From the NCBI RefSeq assembly GCF_025660475.1, contig NZ_JAOUSF010000009.1, forward strand, positions 1-40,940: a DNA stretch of 40,940 nt, read 5' to 3'. Source of the DNA: Perspicuibacillus lycopersici (GTDB lineage Bacteria; Bacillota; Bacilli; Bacillales; Caldibacillaceae). The position numbers and the translations under genes are program-made. This document shows, piece by piece, positions 16,954-25,334 of the stretch (positions are counted from its first letter, which is position 1; each line of letters begins with the position of its first letter). Below the pieces are notes generated by a model. The model did no database searches, was not told the DNA's origin, and saw nothing but the letters and a program-made list of their open reading frames with translations.

Positions 16954-17758
16954 TTCGTACACTCCTATTCGTTTCTATTTCATCTGCATAAATTATTTCG
17001 ATTTGTTTGTTTTCCATTTCCTTCATGACTGCAGCAGGTGCGGCTGAATCGGTTATAACTAAATCAATGCTATCCATTGGAACGGAGGTTACAAACATTT
17101 GATGGCCGACTTTTTCATGAGGGGCTAAGCAAATATTTTTCCGAGATGATTGTGCTACTGTCCGTGCGAAAGCGGCTCCTTCTGGAGTAGCAGTGCTAAT
17201 CCCAGTGGATGTCAACCCGCCCCCAGTTAAAAAACTAATATCTAATGTAAACTTTCGTATCATTTCAATGGCTAAAATATCGATCATGCTGCCTGCGGAT
17301 TCTGCTTTTCGTAATTTTCCACCGATGAGGTATGCAGTTATATTTTCTTTCCTTCGAATTGATTCGGCAATTTTAATCGAATTAGTGATGACAGTAAAGG
17401 GTATGTCTGTTGGAAGATATTTAAGCATTCCAAATTGAATTCCAGCTCCACCAATATACACGGTATCATCTGACTGAATGTAGGAGGCAGCTATCCTAGA
17501 GATAGCATTTTGGTGTGGCGCTCCTTCACCATAGCGTTTTGCCTCAGGCTGAGGTAACGAACGAACTTTTGGCTTTGGAGAAACTAAAATTGCACCACCA
17601 TACGTTTTTTGTAGTAATCCTTGTTCCTCCATTATCGTTAAATCTCTTCGAATCGAGTCAATGGACATTTGAAATAAATCCGAGAGGTCTTTGGCGATAA
17701 CACGACCTTCCCTTTGAATCATTTCCAATATTTTTTTGCGACGTTCTTCGGCTAACAT
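16940..17758 (-). CDS. DeoR/GlpR-family transcriptional regulator
   Basis: A 272-residue regulator. The N-terminal helix-turn-helix is at about 3-57 (ERRKKILEMIQREGRV, then SIDSIRRDL and the GLLQKTYGGA wing). The rest is the DeoR sensor fold, which binds phosphorylated sugars in known members (VYIGGAGIQFGMLKYL, VITNSIKIAESI, GGKLRKAESAGS, SFLTGGGLT). The longest frame starts at a TTG at 17779; GGAAG before ATG 17758 and the standard N-terminus favour 17758. It overlaps the MurA-like gene, so the two are one transcript. The ligand could be an amino-sugar phosphate, which is inference from the partner gene. Confidence 0.9.
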   Translation of the reverse strand: MLAEERRKKILEMIQREGRVIAKDLSDLFQMSIDSIRRDLTIMEEQGLLQKTYGGAILVSPKPKVRSLPQPEAKRYGEGAPHQNAISRIAASYIQSDDTVYIGGAGIQFGMLKYLPTDIPFTVITNSIKIAESIRRKENITAYLIGGKLRKAESAGSMIDILAIEMIRKFTLDISFLTGGGLTSTGISTATPEGAAFARTVAQSSRKNICLAPHEKVGHQMFVTSVPMDSIDLVITDSAAPAAVMKEMENKQIEIIYADEIETNRSVRNEMD

Positions 17759-17809
17759 GACTGACTTCCATCCTCTCAATCGTCGATACGATTATAAATC
17801 ATTACTAAC

Positions 17810-17839
17810 ATGTTATTCTGTATCCTTCGTCTTTGTCAA
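17810..17839 (-). promoter_or_regulatory. Promoter of deoR-murA
   Basis: On the minus strand a perfect TTGACA (17834-17839) is followed after 18 nt by TAACAT (17810-17815, 4 of 6). It is directly next to the tandem repeats at 17847-17881. Confidence 0.6.
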
Positions 17840-17846
17840 ATAAATA

Positions 17847-17881
17847 ATTCATGTTCTTTCAATTTTATTCATGTTCTTTCA
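17847..17881. repeat. Tandem 15-bp repeats, likely DeoR operator
   Basis: ATTCATGTTCTTTCA occurs at 17847-17861 and 17867-17881, a 20-bp period, or two helical turns. Direct repeats on one face of the helix next to a DeoR-family gene and its -35 box suggest its operator. They lie upstream of the -35 box, so activation or control of a divergent start is also possible. Confidence 0.65.
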
Positions 17882-17927
17882 GTTTTTTGGAAAAGTCTAT
17901 GGAATTGCTAAAATTTACATTAGAAAA

Positions 17928-17956
17928 TGAATCCTTTTGATACAATAAACAGTATA
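17928..17956 (+). promoter_or_regulatory. ECF (sigma-W-like) promoter candidate of the pspA operon
   Basis: TGAATC (17928-17933) and AGTATA (17951-17956), 17 nt apart, resemble the sigma-W consensus TGAAAC / CGTATA with one mismatch in each box. The homologous pspA-ydjGHI operon in B. subtilis is known to be sigma-W dependent. Confidence 0.5.
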
Positions 17957-17990
17957 TAAGGTATGGAAAAAAACGAAGGAGGATCTGTAA

Positions 17991-18671
17991 ATGAGTATAT
18001 TGGCAAGATTTAAAGATATTATGGCTAGTAATATTAATGCGTTATTGGATAAGGCGGAAGATCCTGAGAAAATGATTGATCAGTATATACGAAATATCAA
18101 TAGAGATTTAGGAAAAGTGAAAGCAGAAACAGCATCGGTAATGGCGGAGGAGCAACGGGCAAAGCGTGTATTAAATGAGTGCCAATCAGATATGGAAAAA
18201 ATGGAAAATTATGCGATAAAAGCGTTAGAAGCTGGAAATGAAGCAGATGCCCGTGAATTTTTAGCAAGAAAAACGACAATAGCTACGAAAGAGGCAGAGC
18301 TACAACAAGCATATGACCTTGCTTCTGCTAATGCACAGCAAATGAGACAAATGCATGATAAATTAGTTGCAGATATTCAAGAGCTAGAATCACGAAAAAC
18401 AATGCTAAAAGCAAAATGGTCGGTTGCAAAAACACAGGAGCGAATCAATAAAATTGGCTCTGGTGTAAATGATGCAAGTAATTCGATGTCTGCATTTGGA
18501 CGAATGGAGGATAAGATTAATCAAGCCATGGATCGCGCTAATGCTATGGCAGAACTAAATGCACGTCCAAAAGATGACATAGAAGAGCTTACGGCAAAAT
18601 ATGATAAAAAAGTAGATGTCGAGGATGAGCTAGCAGCGCTAAAGGAAAAGTTAAAAAACAAACAATCGTAA
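17991..18671 (+). CDS. pspA: Phage-shock protein A / IM30 family (PspA)
   Basis: A 226-residue, almost fully helical coiled-coil protein that binds the inner face of stressed membranes. It opens with MSILARFKDIMASNINALLDKAEDPEKM (split: SILARFKDIMASNINALLDK), the amphipathic and first helix of the family. A long heptad region rich in Ala, Glu, Lys and Gln follows. GGAGG lies 7-8 nt before the ATG at 17991. The next genes are ydjG, ydjH and ydjI as in B. subtilis, where this operon answers envelope stress. A foldback repeat lies between pspA and ydjG and may reduce expression of the later genes. Confidence 0.94.
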   Translation: MSILARFKDIMASNINALLDKAEDPEKMIDQYIRNINRDLGKVKAETASVMAEEQRAKRVLNECQSDMEKMENYAIKALEAGNEADAREFLARKTTIATKEAELQQAYDLASANAQQMRQMHDKLVADIQELESRKTMLKAKWSVAKTQERINKIGSGVNDASNSMSAFGRMEDKINQAMDRANAMAELNARPKDDIEELTAKYDKKVDVEDELAALKEKLKNKQS

Positions 18672-18681
18672 GGAACCCTGT

Positions 18682-18828
18682 AAAAAAGAGGATGGGACAT
18701 AACAATTGATGTTTAAATGTAAGACGAACAATACTTCGGATAGCGAAGTATATTTCCGGAGCGAATTTACCTACTTAACTTTGTTCGGATTCTCTTACAT
18801 AAAAATACTTTTGTCCCAGCCTCTTTTT
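18682..18828. repeat. 147-bp foldback element inside the pspA operon
   Basis: The ends are near-perfect inverted repeats: AAAAAGAGGATGGGACA at 18683-18699 and TGTCCCAGCCTCTTTTT at 18812-18828. Inner pairs are TGTAAGA/TCTTACA, GAACAA/TTGTTC and a central hairpin ATACTTCG-GATAG-CGAAGTAT (18731-18751). The 'GAGGxTGGGACA' end looks like an intergenic repeat family I recall in low-GC Firmicutes. On either strand it ends in a T run and could act as a terminator or attenuator. Confidence 0.82.
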
Positions 18829-18855
18829 CAAGGATAGAAGGATGAGGTGAGCCGG

Positions 18856-19884
18856 ATGGTAATCCATTATAAATGTCCGAACTGTGGGGACGATATGGTT
18901 TTCGATAGTGAATCGGGAATGTTATCGTGTCATTCCTGTGGTAGAAAGGATAATATTGAAAATTTTTCTGAGGAATATATTACTACCGCATTTTCTGATG
19001 GGGAGGCAAAGGAATATCAATGTGAAAACTGTGGTGCGGTGTTAATTACGGATGCCGATACAACAGCCACGACTTGTAGCTTTTGTGGTGCAGGGGTAGT
19101 GCTTGCAGATCGGTTATCTGGAACGCTCGCTCCGACTAAGGTTATACCTTTTTCCATTAGTAAAGAAGAGGCAATTCAAGCATTTCATGCATGGTGTAAA
19201 AAGGGATTGTTAACGCCAAAAGGCTTTATGTCGGCTGATCGGATTAAGAGCATCACCGGAATGTACGTTCCTTTTTGGTTTTATGATTTAAATAGTGATA
19301 TTAAAGTACAAGCGGTTGGAACGAAAGTACGCCACTATTCGCGTGGTGAGTATGACTATACAGAAACATTGTATTTTGAAGTGTTTCGTGATATTACATT
19401 AGATTACGTAAAGGTACCTGTTGATGCTTCAGAAAAAATGCATGATGAATTAATGGATCGATTGGAACCATATCATTATGATCAATTAAAGGATTTTAAG
19501 ACACCCTATTTAGCTGGATATATTGCGGAAAAATATAATTATGATGCAAATGAATTGCTTCCGAGAGCAAAAGCAAAGGTGGCGGATTATATCGAGTCAT
19601 TTATACAATCAACGATGGCTGGGTATACAGGAGTAAATTATCGTAAAAAAGAGATCTCGACAGAAAAAACACAGAGCTTCTATGTATTGCTGCCAGTTTG
19701 GATGGTTAGTTATGATTATCAAAAGGCAGAGCATATTTTTGCGATGAACGGGCAAACAGGTAAGGTCGTCGGAAAACCACCAATTAGTGCAGGGAAAGTG
19801 GCAGCTTGGTTTGGTGGTATTGCTGGAACCTCCTTTATTGCGCTGAAGCTAATCCAATTTTTACTTGGAGGAGGAATCTGGTGA
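18856..19884 (+). CDS. ydjG: YdjG-like zinc-ribbon membrane protein
   Basis: A 342-residue protein with two N-terminal zinc ribbons (Cys7/10 with Cys25/28, and Cys56/59 with Cys74/77). A long central domain contains TGMYVPFWFYDLNSDIKVQA, and one membrane helix lies at the C-terminus (about 316-337). Position after pspA identifies it as the YdjG counterpart. In B. subtilis YdjG and YdjH recruit PspA to the membrane; I infer the same here. A GTG at 18847 is part of the GAGGTG ribosome site, so the ATG at 18856 is preferred. Its stop overlaps the next start (TGATG). Confidence 0.87.
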   Translation: MVIHYKCPNCGDDMVFDSESGMLSCHSCGRKDNIENFSEEYITTAFSDGEAKEYQCENCGAVLITDADTTATTCSFCGAGVVLADRLSGTLAPTKVIPFSISKEEAIQAFHAWCKKGLLTPKGFMSADRIKSITGMYVPFWFYDLNSDIKVQAVGTKVRHYSRGEYDYTETLYFEVFRDITLDYVKVPVDASEKMHDELMDRLEPYHYDQLKDFKTPYLAGYIAEKYNYDANELLPRAKAKVADYIESFIQSTMAGYTGVNYRKKEISTEKTQSFYVLLPVWMVSYDYQKAEHIFAMNGQTGKVVGKPPISAGKVAAWFGGIAGTSFIALKLIQFLLGGGIW

Positions 19885-20651
19885 TGAGAAAACGTTTATT
19901 AACAGGTATCATAATGGTTATCTCCCTTTTTACCTTTGGTTTTTTCCAAAGCCATGTATTCGCAAGTACCCAGCATGTATATGATTATGCGAACCTTTTA
20001 ACAAGTACAGAAGTAAAGCAACTGGAGAATTTAGCGGCAGAACTTGGCGCGGAGCGGGAAACGGATTTTATTATATTAACGACGGATAATACGGATGGAA
20101 AAGACGTCGTGCAATATATGGAAGATTTTTATGATGATATGGCTCCTGGGTATGATAAGCCGCATGGTAATACGGCGATATTAACTGTTGACATGGAGCA
20201 TCGCGATGTTTATTTAGCGGGTTTTTATAAAGCAAAGGAATATTTGGATGACAGTCGTCTAGAATCCATTCGAGAAAAAATCACCCCTGATTTAACGGAA
20301 GGCAATTATTATGATGCTTTTGCCTCTTTTATGGAGCTATCACACGACTACATGGGCTATCCACCTGGGGTAAATCCAAATAATATTTTCTTTCAATGGT
20401 GGTTTCAGATTGGTGTCTCCCTGATTATTGCAGCAGGAGTAGTAGGAATGATGCTCTATAATTCTGGTGGCAAGGTTACGGTAAATGAACGGACATATTT
20501 AAATTCGAAAGCCTCAAAAATCAATCAGCAACGAGATCAATATATTCGAAAAACTGTAACGAAGCATAAACGCCCATCATCCAATAATGGTGGTGGCGGT
20601 GGTGTCACTGGTGGCGGACACTCACATAGTGGCAGTCGCGGTAGCTTTTAG
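19884..20651 (+). CDS. ydjH: YdjH-like TPM-domain membrane protein
   Basis: A 255-residue protein with an N-terminal signal segment (MRKRLLTGIIMVISLFTFGF), a TPM (TLP18.3-type) domain starting at VYDYANLLTSTEVKQLENLA, one membrane helix near 172-192 and a Gly-rich, Ser/His-containing tail. This is the usual plan of YdjH/YgcG proteins. GGAGGAGGAA lies 7 nt before the ATG at 19884, which overlaps the stop of ydjG by one base, so translation is coupled. The open frame extends back to 19806 only within ydjG. The TPM domain should face outside. Confidence 0.9.
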   Translation: MRKRLLTGIIMVISLFTFGFFQSHVFASTQHVYDYANLLTSTEVKQLENLAAELGAERETDFIILTTDNTDGKDVVQYMEDFYDDMAPGYDKPHGNTAILTVDMEHRDVYLAGFYKAKEYLDDSRLESIREKITPDLTEGNYYDAFASFMELSHDYMGYPPGVNPNNIFFQWWFQIGVSLIIAAGVVGMMLYNSGGKVTVNERTYLNSKASKINQQRDQYIRKTVTKHKRPSSNNGGGGGVTGGGHSHSGSRGSF

Positions 20652-20704
20652 ACGCCAGATTTTGCTAGTAGCTTGATATTATTTCGAAAGGACTGGAAAA
20701 CAAT

Positions 20705-21700
20705 ATGGCATTTTTTAAAAATCAATTTGCGAATGTAGTGGAATGGGAAGAATTTAGAGATGATATGATTTTCTGGAAGTGGAGTAATCGCGAAATTAAA
20801 AAGGGGAGTAAATTGATTATTCGACCTGGTCAGGATGCTGTCTTTTTATATAATGGGAAAATAGAGGGAATTTTTACCGATGAAGGAGACTACAATATAG
20901 AATCCGAAATCATCCCATTTTTATCTACCTTAAAAGGCTTTAAATTTGGTTTTAATAGCGGGATGCGGGTAGAGGTTTTATTTGTAAACACTAAGGAATT
21001 TACCGTGAAATGGGGAACGAAAAATGCCATTTTGATTCCGACACTAGGGCTTCCAGGCGGATTGCCGATTCGTGCAAACGGTACGTTTCAATTTAAAGTA
21101 AATGATTATATTGCTTTAATCGATAAAATAGCAGGTGTAAAGCAAAGCTATGTAGTAGAGGATATACAAATCCGGATAACCTCAATTCTTGATCAGTTAC
21201 TTATGAAGTGGATTTCCAAAGAAGGAAAGGACATGTTCAATCTGCAAGCTAATGCCTATGATATTGCGAAAGGTATTAAAGAAGACCTCGATATGGAAAT
21301 ACTCCAAGATGGCATGACAATTACGGGCTTTAACATTATGAGCTTTAATTATCCAAAAGAAGTTCAAGATATGATAAACAAAACAGCGTCACATGGAATG
21401 ATTGGTGATTTGAAGAAATATCAGCAAGTTTCCATGACCGACGGAATGGCTTCTGGAAAAATGAGCGGTAGTGGCGCGGCATCTGATATGGCAGGAATGA
21501 TGATGGGAATGAACATCGCTAAAGAAATGATGAAAAATATAAACGACGATGATGCTCAGCAAGCTGCTCCCAGCCATGCAAATCAACCAAAACAAGAAGC
21601 AGCTCCAGGAGGGAAAAAACTCCCCAACTTCTGCCCGAACTGTGGGGAAAAAACAACTGGCTCCAATTTCTGTCCTAATTGTGGTCATAAATTAGTATAA
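20705..21700 (+). CDS. ydjI: YdjI-like SPFH-domain protein with zinc ribbon
   Basis: A 331-residue soluble protein. Residues about 1-210 form an SPFH/virion-core-like domain (ANVVEWEEFRDDMIFWKWSN at the start, then GQDAVFLYNGKIEGIFTDEG). A Met- and Gly-rich linker (DMAGMMMGMNIAKEMMKNI) follows, then a C-terminal zinc ribbon with Cys310, 313, 323 and 326. It is the last gene of the pspA operon, 53 nt after ydjH, with a terminator directly behind. Exact function is unknown; B. subtilis YdjI joins the PspA membrane-repair complex. Confidence 0.9.
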   Translation: MAFFKNQFANVVEWEEFRDDMIFWKWSNREIKKGSKLIIRPGQDAVFLYNGKIEGIFTDEGDYNIESEIIPFLSTLKGFKFGFNSGMRVEVLFVNTKEFTVKWGTKNAILIPTLGLPGGLPIRANGTFQFKVNDYIALIDKIAGVKQSYVVEDIQIRITSILDQLLMKWISKEGKDMFNLQANAYDIAKGIKEDLDMEILQDGMTITGFNIMSFNYPKEVQDMINKTASHGMIGDLKKYQQVSMTDGMASGKMSGSGAASDMAGMMMGMNIAKEMMKNINDDDAQQAAPSHANQPKQEAAPGGKKLPNFCPNCGEKTTGSNFCPNCGHKLV

Positions 21701-21708
21701 GAAGTAAA

Positions 21709-21752
21709 AAAGAGTTCCATCTTGCAATTGAACAGGTGCGAACTCTTTATTT
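21709..21752 (+). terminator. Terminator of the pspA operon
   Basis: AAAGAGTTC/GAACTCTTT (21709-21717, 21740-21748) with a 22-nt loop and a T-rich tail. Confidence 0.75.
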
Positions 21753-21845
21753 ATGAAAAACAACAAAAAAAGTGTTAAAAAACCGAAGTATGCACGAAAA
21801 AAGATTTTTCCCGTTAAATTAATAGATTAATAAAAATAAATTTAA

Positions 21846-21851
21846 TATAAT
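21846..21851 (+). promoter_or_regulatory. Likely -10 box of fumC
   Basis: TATAAT is perfect, but no good -35 box is visible at the correct distance. A partial cre follows 10 nt downstream. Confidence 0.4.
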
Positions 21852-21860
21852 AAAAGTGTT

Positions 21861-21874
21861 TGAAAACGCTTTTT
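21861..21874 (+). promoter_or_regulatory. Partial cre site before fumC
   Basis: TGAAAACGCTTTTT fits the cre consensus except for its last two bases. It would lie just after the transcription start, where CcpA can act as a roadblock. Weak evidence. Confidence 0.3.
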
Positions 21875-21899
21875 GCGATATAAACAGGAGGGGATTTGC

Positions 21900-23285
21900 G
21901 TGGAATACCGGATTGAGAAAGACACAATGGGAGAAATTAAAGTTCCTGCGGATAAATATTGGGGTGCACAAACGCAAAGAAGTTTAGAAAACTTTGCAAT
22001 TAGCAATATTACAATGCCTGTGGATCTAATTGATGCATTTGCTATTTTAAAAAGAAGCTGTGCGATTGTAAATAACAAGCTTGGCAAATTAAATCAAGAA
22101 AAAACGGAGGCAATTGTTCAATCCGCTGATGAAATATTAGAGGGCAAGTTCGCGGATAATTTTCCGTTAAAGGTTTGGCAAACAGGAAGCGGTACGCAAT
22201 CAAACATGAATTTAAATGAGGTTATCGCAAATCGGGGAAATGAAATATTACGGGAAAAAGGTTCGGAAGAAAAGCTTCACCCAAATGATGATGTTAATAT
22301 GGGACAAAGCTCTAATGATACCTTCCCGACAGCAATGCATGTGGCTGCCGTCGTATATGTAAAGACAAAATTAGTTCCGGAAATTGAACGATTAAAAGCT
22401 GTTCTTGAGGAAAAATCAAATCAATTTATGGATATCGTAAAAATTGGCAGAACCCATCTTCAAGATGCTACTCCGTTAACACTTGGCCAAGAAATCAGTG
22501 GTTGGGTACATATGCTGTCCCGTTCATTAACCTTTATTACGGAAAGTACAGATAAAGTAAAGGCATTAGCAATTGGTGGAACAGCAGTGGGAACAGGAAT
22601 CAATACACATAAGGATTTTGGTGCAATGGTTTCGAGTGAAATTGAAGCATATACCGGGATTGATTTTTATTCCTCTCCAAATAAGTTCCATGGGTTAACT
22701 AGCCATGATGAAATCACATATGCACATGGTGCGTTAAAGGCACTGGCTGCTGATTTAATGAAAATTGCCAATGATGTTCGTTGGCTAGCTTCTGGTCCAA
22801 GATGTGGCATTGGGGAGCTAACAATACCTGAAAATGAACCAGGCTCATCCATTATGCCAGGAAAGGTGAATCCGACACAAAGTGAGGCAATTACGATGAT
22901 TGCAGCACAAGTGATGGGCAATGATGCTACGATTGGATTTGCTGCCAGCCAAGGGAATTTTGAGTTGAATGTATTTAAACCGGTCATTATTTATAATTTC
23001 CTTCAAAGTGCAGAGCTGCTTGCTGATGGTATCCGTTCCTTTACGGATAATTGTGCAGTCGGAATAGAGCCGAATTATGAAGTCATTACAAAGTATTTAA
23101 ATGAATCATTGATGCTCGTGACCGCATTAAATCCACATATCGGTTATGAAAAAGCAGCAAAAATTGCGAAATTGGCACATAAAGAAGGTTCAACATTGAA
23201 AGAGGCGGCATTACAATTAGGCTACTTAACGAGCGAAGAATTTGATCGAATGGTAAAACCTGAAGAAATGGTAACACCAAAATAA
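21900..23285 (+). CDS. fumC: Class II fumarase FumC
   Basis: Fumarate hydratase of the TCA cycle, 461 residues, converting fumarate to malate. Motifs: [14 protein letters not shown] near the N-terminus, [24 protein letters not shown], and the family signature [11 protein letters not shown] at about 315-325, which carries the catalytic Ser loop. The longest frame begins at a TTG at 21873, but CAGGAGGGGA lies just before the GTG at 21900, which gives [18 protein letters not shown] as in B. subtilis CitG. Single gene with its own terminator. Confidence 0.96.
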   Translation: MEYRIEKDTMGEIKVPADKYWGAQTQRSLENFAISNITMPVDLIDAFAILKRSCAIVNNKLGKLNQEKTEAIVQSADEILEGKFADNFPLKVWQTGSGTQSNMNLNEVIANRGNEILREKGSEEKLHPNDDVNMGQSSNDTFPTAMHVAAVVYVKTKLVPEIERLKAVLEEKSNQFMDIVKIGRTHLQDATPLTLGQEISGWVHMLSRSLTFITESTDKVKALAIGGTAVGTGINTHKDFGAMVSSEIEAYTGIDFYSSPNKFHGLTSHDEITYAHGALKALAADLMKIANDVRWLASGPRCGIGELTIPENEPGSSIMPGKVNPTQSEAITMIAAQVMGNDATIGFAASQGNFELNVFKPVIIYNFLQSAELLADGIRSFTDNCAVGIEPNYEVITKYLNESLMLVTALNPHIGYEKAAKIAKLAHKEGSTLKEAALQLGYLTSEEFDRMVKPEEMVTPK

Positions 23286-23309
23286 GCAACATAATGGTAA
23301 AGGGAAGAG

Positions 23310-23338
23310 CTGTGTTCCTATAGGAGCACAGTTTTTTA
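23310..23338 (+). terminator. Terminator of fumC
   Basis: CTGTGTTCC/GGAGCACAG (23310-23318, 23323-23331) with a TATA loop and six T residues. Confidence 0.92.
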
Positions 23339-23442
23339 TTTTGCCAAATTAGTTTCCTAAAATAGTAACCGCTTACAATGTTATAACCACAAGAAAAGGA
23401 AACGTGACAAAAAATTAAATTAATAGAATTATGAGAAAACAG

Positions 23443-23504
23443 TTTACATATAATATTCTAATAGATTATAATATTCTATAATTTAGCTATTCTAGAATAA
23501 TATA
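23443..23504 (+). promoter_or_regulatory. Promoter and repeated operator of the oppA-like gene
   Basis: TTTACA (23443-23448), 18 nt, TATAAT (23467-23472) make a strong promoter. TATAATATTCTA is repeated directly at 23449 and 23467; a perfect palindrome TATTCTAGAATA (23488-23499) follows. The heptamer TATTCTA thus occurs three times forward and once reversed within 46 nt, which suggests an operator overlapping the promoter. Confidence 0.7.
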
Positions 23505-23531
23505 GGAATAGATTAAAAGGGGGAAAAGAAT

Positions 23532-25193
23532 ATGAAGCTGAAGAGATTAGTGTTCTTATTAGTACTAGCATTTGTTCTAACATTTGTAGCAGCTTGCTCA
23601 GAGAAAGGGACAGAACAGTCTAGTGGAACAGAAACACCGAAGGACGAAGAAAAGGTGCTGAACTTTACGAATCTAGAAGCAATCCCATCTATGGATCCTT
23701 CACTTGCAACGGATGAATCTTCCTTTGTATATTTAGCAGCTACTATGGAAGGTCTTTATCGATTAGATGCAAGTGCAAAACCAGTTGAAGGTATAGCTCT
23801 GAATCATGAAGTTAGCGAAGATGGACTTACATGGACATTTCATTTGCGTGAGGATGCTTTTTGGGAGAACGGCGATCCTGTAACTGCTAATGATTTCGTA
23901 TATGCTTGGAGACGTGCCGTTGATCCAGCAACAGGATCTGAATATGGCCCCTATATGATGAATGGTGTGATTAAAAATGCCTCCAAAGTAAGTGCAGGGG
24001 AGCTTGCTCCGGAGGAATTAGGGGTATATGCAGATGGTGATTATACTTTAGTAGTAGAATTAGAAAATCCAACAGCATATTTTGAATCATTGACCACTTT
24101 TGGCACATTTTTACCATTAAACGAAGCTTTTGTTGAGGAACAAGGAGATAAATTTGCAACAAGTTCTGATACATTATTAGCAAATGGTCCATATACAATG
24201 GAAAACTGGGAGAGCACAAGCAACTCTTGGGAACTTGTAAAAAATGATAAATATTGGGATGCGAGTACTGTCCAAATGGATAAGTTAACATTCCAAGTAG
24301 TAAAAGAAGTGCAAACAGCCGTTGATTTATATGAAGAGGGTACAGTGGATCGTGTAGATTTAACCTCAGATTTAGTAGATTTATATTCAACAGATGATAA
24401 TTATCAAATTACACCAGATACATTTGTTTACTACATTAAATTTAACCAAACAACAAACGAAGCGCTAGCGAATAAAAATATTCGTGCAGCCTTAAGTCGG
24501 GCATATGATAAAGAAGCGTTAGTGGATGAAATCTTAAATAATGGTTCACTTGTGGCAAATGGTATTGTTCCTGCTGACTTCACTCCACTACCAGATACCG
24601 GAGAAGATTTCCGAGAGGTTAGCGGAGATTTAGTAACATATGATTTAGAAAAAGCAAAAGAATTTTGGCAAAAAGGTTTAGATGAGCTAGGTACAGATGC
24701 GGTGGAAATTGAATTATTAACTGATGACGATGATACTACAAAATTGATGGTGGAATATATCGCGAATCAGCTTGAAACAAATCTTACAGGATTATCCGTC
24801 AATATTAAACAAGTGCCAAAAGAACAACGACTTGATTTAGATAGTAAGATGGATTTTGAAGCACAAGTAACTCGCTGGGGACCAGATTTCCTTGATCCGT
24901 ACACATACATGAATTTATTCGTAACAGACAGTGGAAACAATAAGATGGGCTATTCTAATCCAAAGTATGATGAACTTGTATTTGCAACAGCTTCTGAGCT
25001 TGCAACAGATAATGCTGCAAGATATCAAAACTTTTTACAAGCAGAGAAAATCTTATTCGAGGATGCAGCAATTGCACCAATTTATCAGTCCTCCAGAGCA
25101 CAATTAGTTTCTCCAAAAGTGCAAGGTGTGCATATTAACCCATTTGGCCCAACATATGAATATAAATGGGCATATGTAGGATCAGAGGAGTAA
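23532..25193 (+). CDS. Oligopeptide ABC transporter substrate-binding lipoprotein (OppA-like)
   Basis: A 553-residue lipoprotein. The signal peptide ends in a lipobox with Cys22 (TFVAAC). The mature part has the SBP_bac_5 fold with SEDGLTWTFHLREDAFWENG and NDFVYAWRRAVDPATGSEYG, typical of OppA-type peptide binders. AAAAGGGGGAA lies before the ATG at 23532. No permease or ATPase genes lie nearby, so it must share a transporter encoded elsewhere. The TATTCTA repeats before it suggest specific regulation. The substrate is probably an oligopeptide, by family only. Confidence 0.92.
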   Translation: MKLKRLVFLLVLAFVLTFVAACSEKGTEQSSGTETPKDEEKVLNFTNLEAIPSMDPSLATDESSFVYLAATMEGLYRLDASAKPVEGIALNHEVSEDGLTWTFHLREDAFWENGDPVTANDFVYAWRRAVDPATGSEYGPYMMNGVIKNASKVSAGELAPEELGVYADGDYTLVVELENPTAYFESLTTFGTFLPLNEAFVEEQGDKFATSSDTLLANGPYTMENWESTSNSWELVKNDKYWDASTVQMDKLTFQVVKEVQTAVDLYEEGTVDRVDLTSDLVDLYSTDDNYQITPDTFVYYIKFNQTTNEALANKNIRAALSRAYDKEALVDEILNNGSLVANGIVPADFTPLPDTGEDFREVSGDLVTYDLEKAKEFWQKGLDELGTDAVEIELLTDDDDTTKLMVEYIANQLETNLTGLSVNIKQVPKEQRLDLDSKMDFEAQVTRWGPDFLDPYTYMNLFVTDSGNNKMGYSNPKYDELVFATASELATDNAARYQNFLQAEKILFEDAAIAPIYQSSRAQLVSPKVQGVHINPFGPTYEYKWAYVGSEE

Positions 25194-25215
25194 ATTTTCA
25201 TAACAGAAGAAAAAT

Positions 25216-25253
25216 AAAAATGGCCATTCCTAATAAAAGGAATGGCTATTTTT
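25216..25253. terminator. Bidirectional terminator
   Basis: GCCATTCC/GGAATGGC (25223-25230, 25239-25246), flanked by A and T runs that extend the stem. It serves the oppA-like gene and, on the other strand, the MFS gene. Confidence 0.85.
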
Positions 25254-25334
25254 CATGAAGGAAAGCGATGAATATATTCCCTTCCTTGCACCATGTAATC
25301 TTTAGAAAGGAGTACATGGTTATCGAATGATTAG

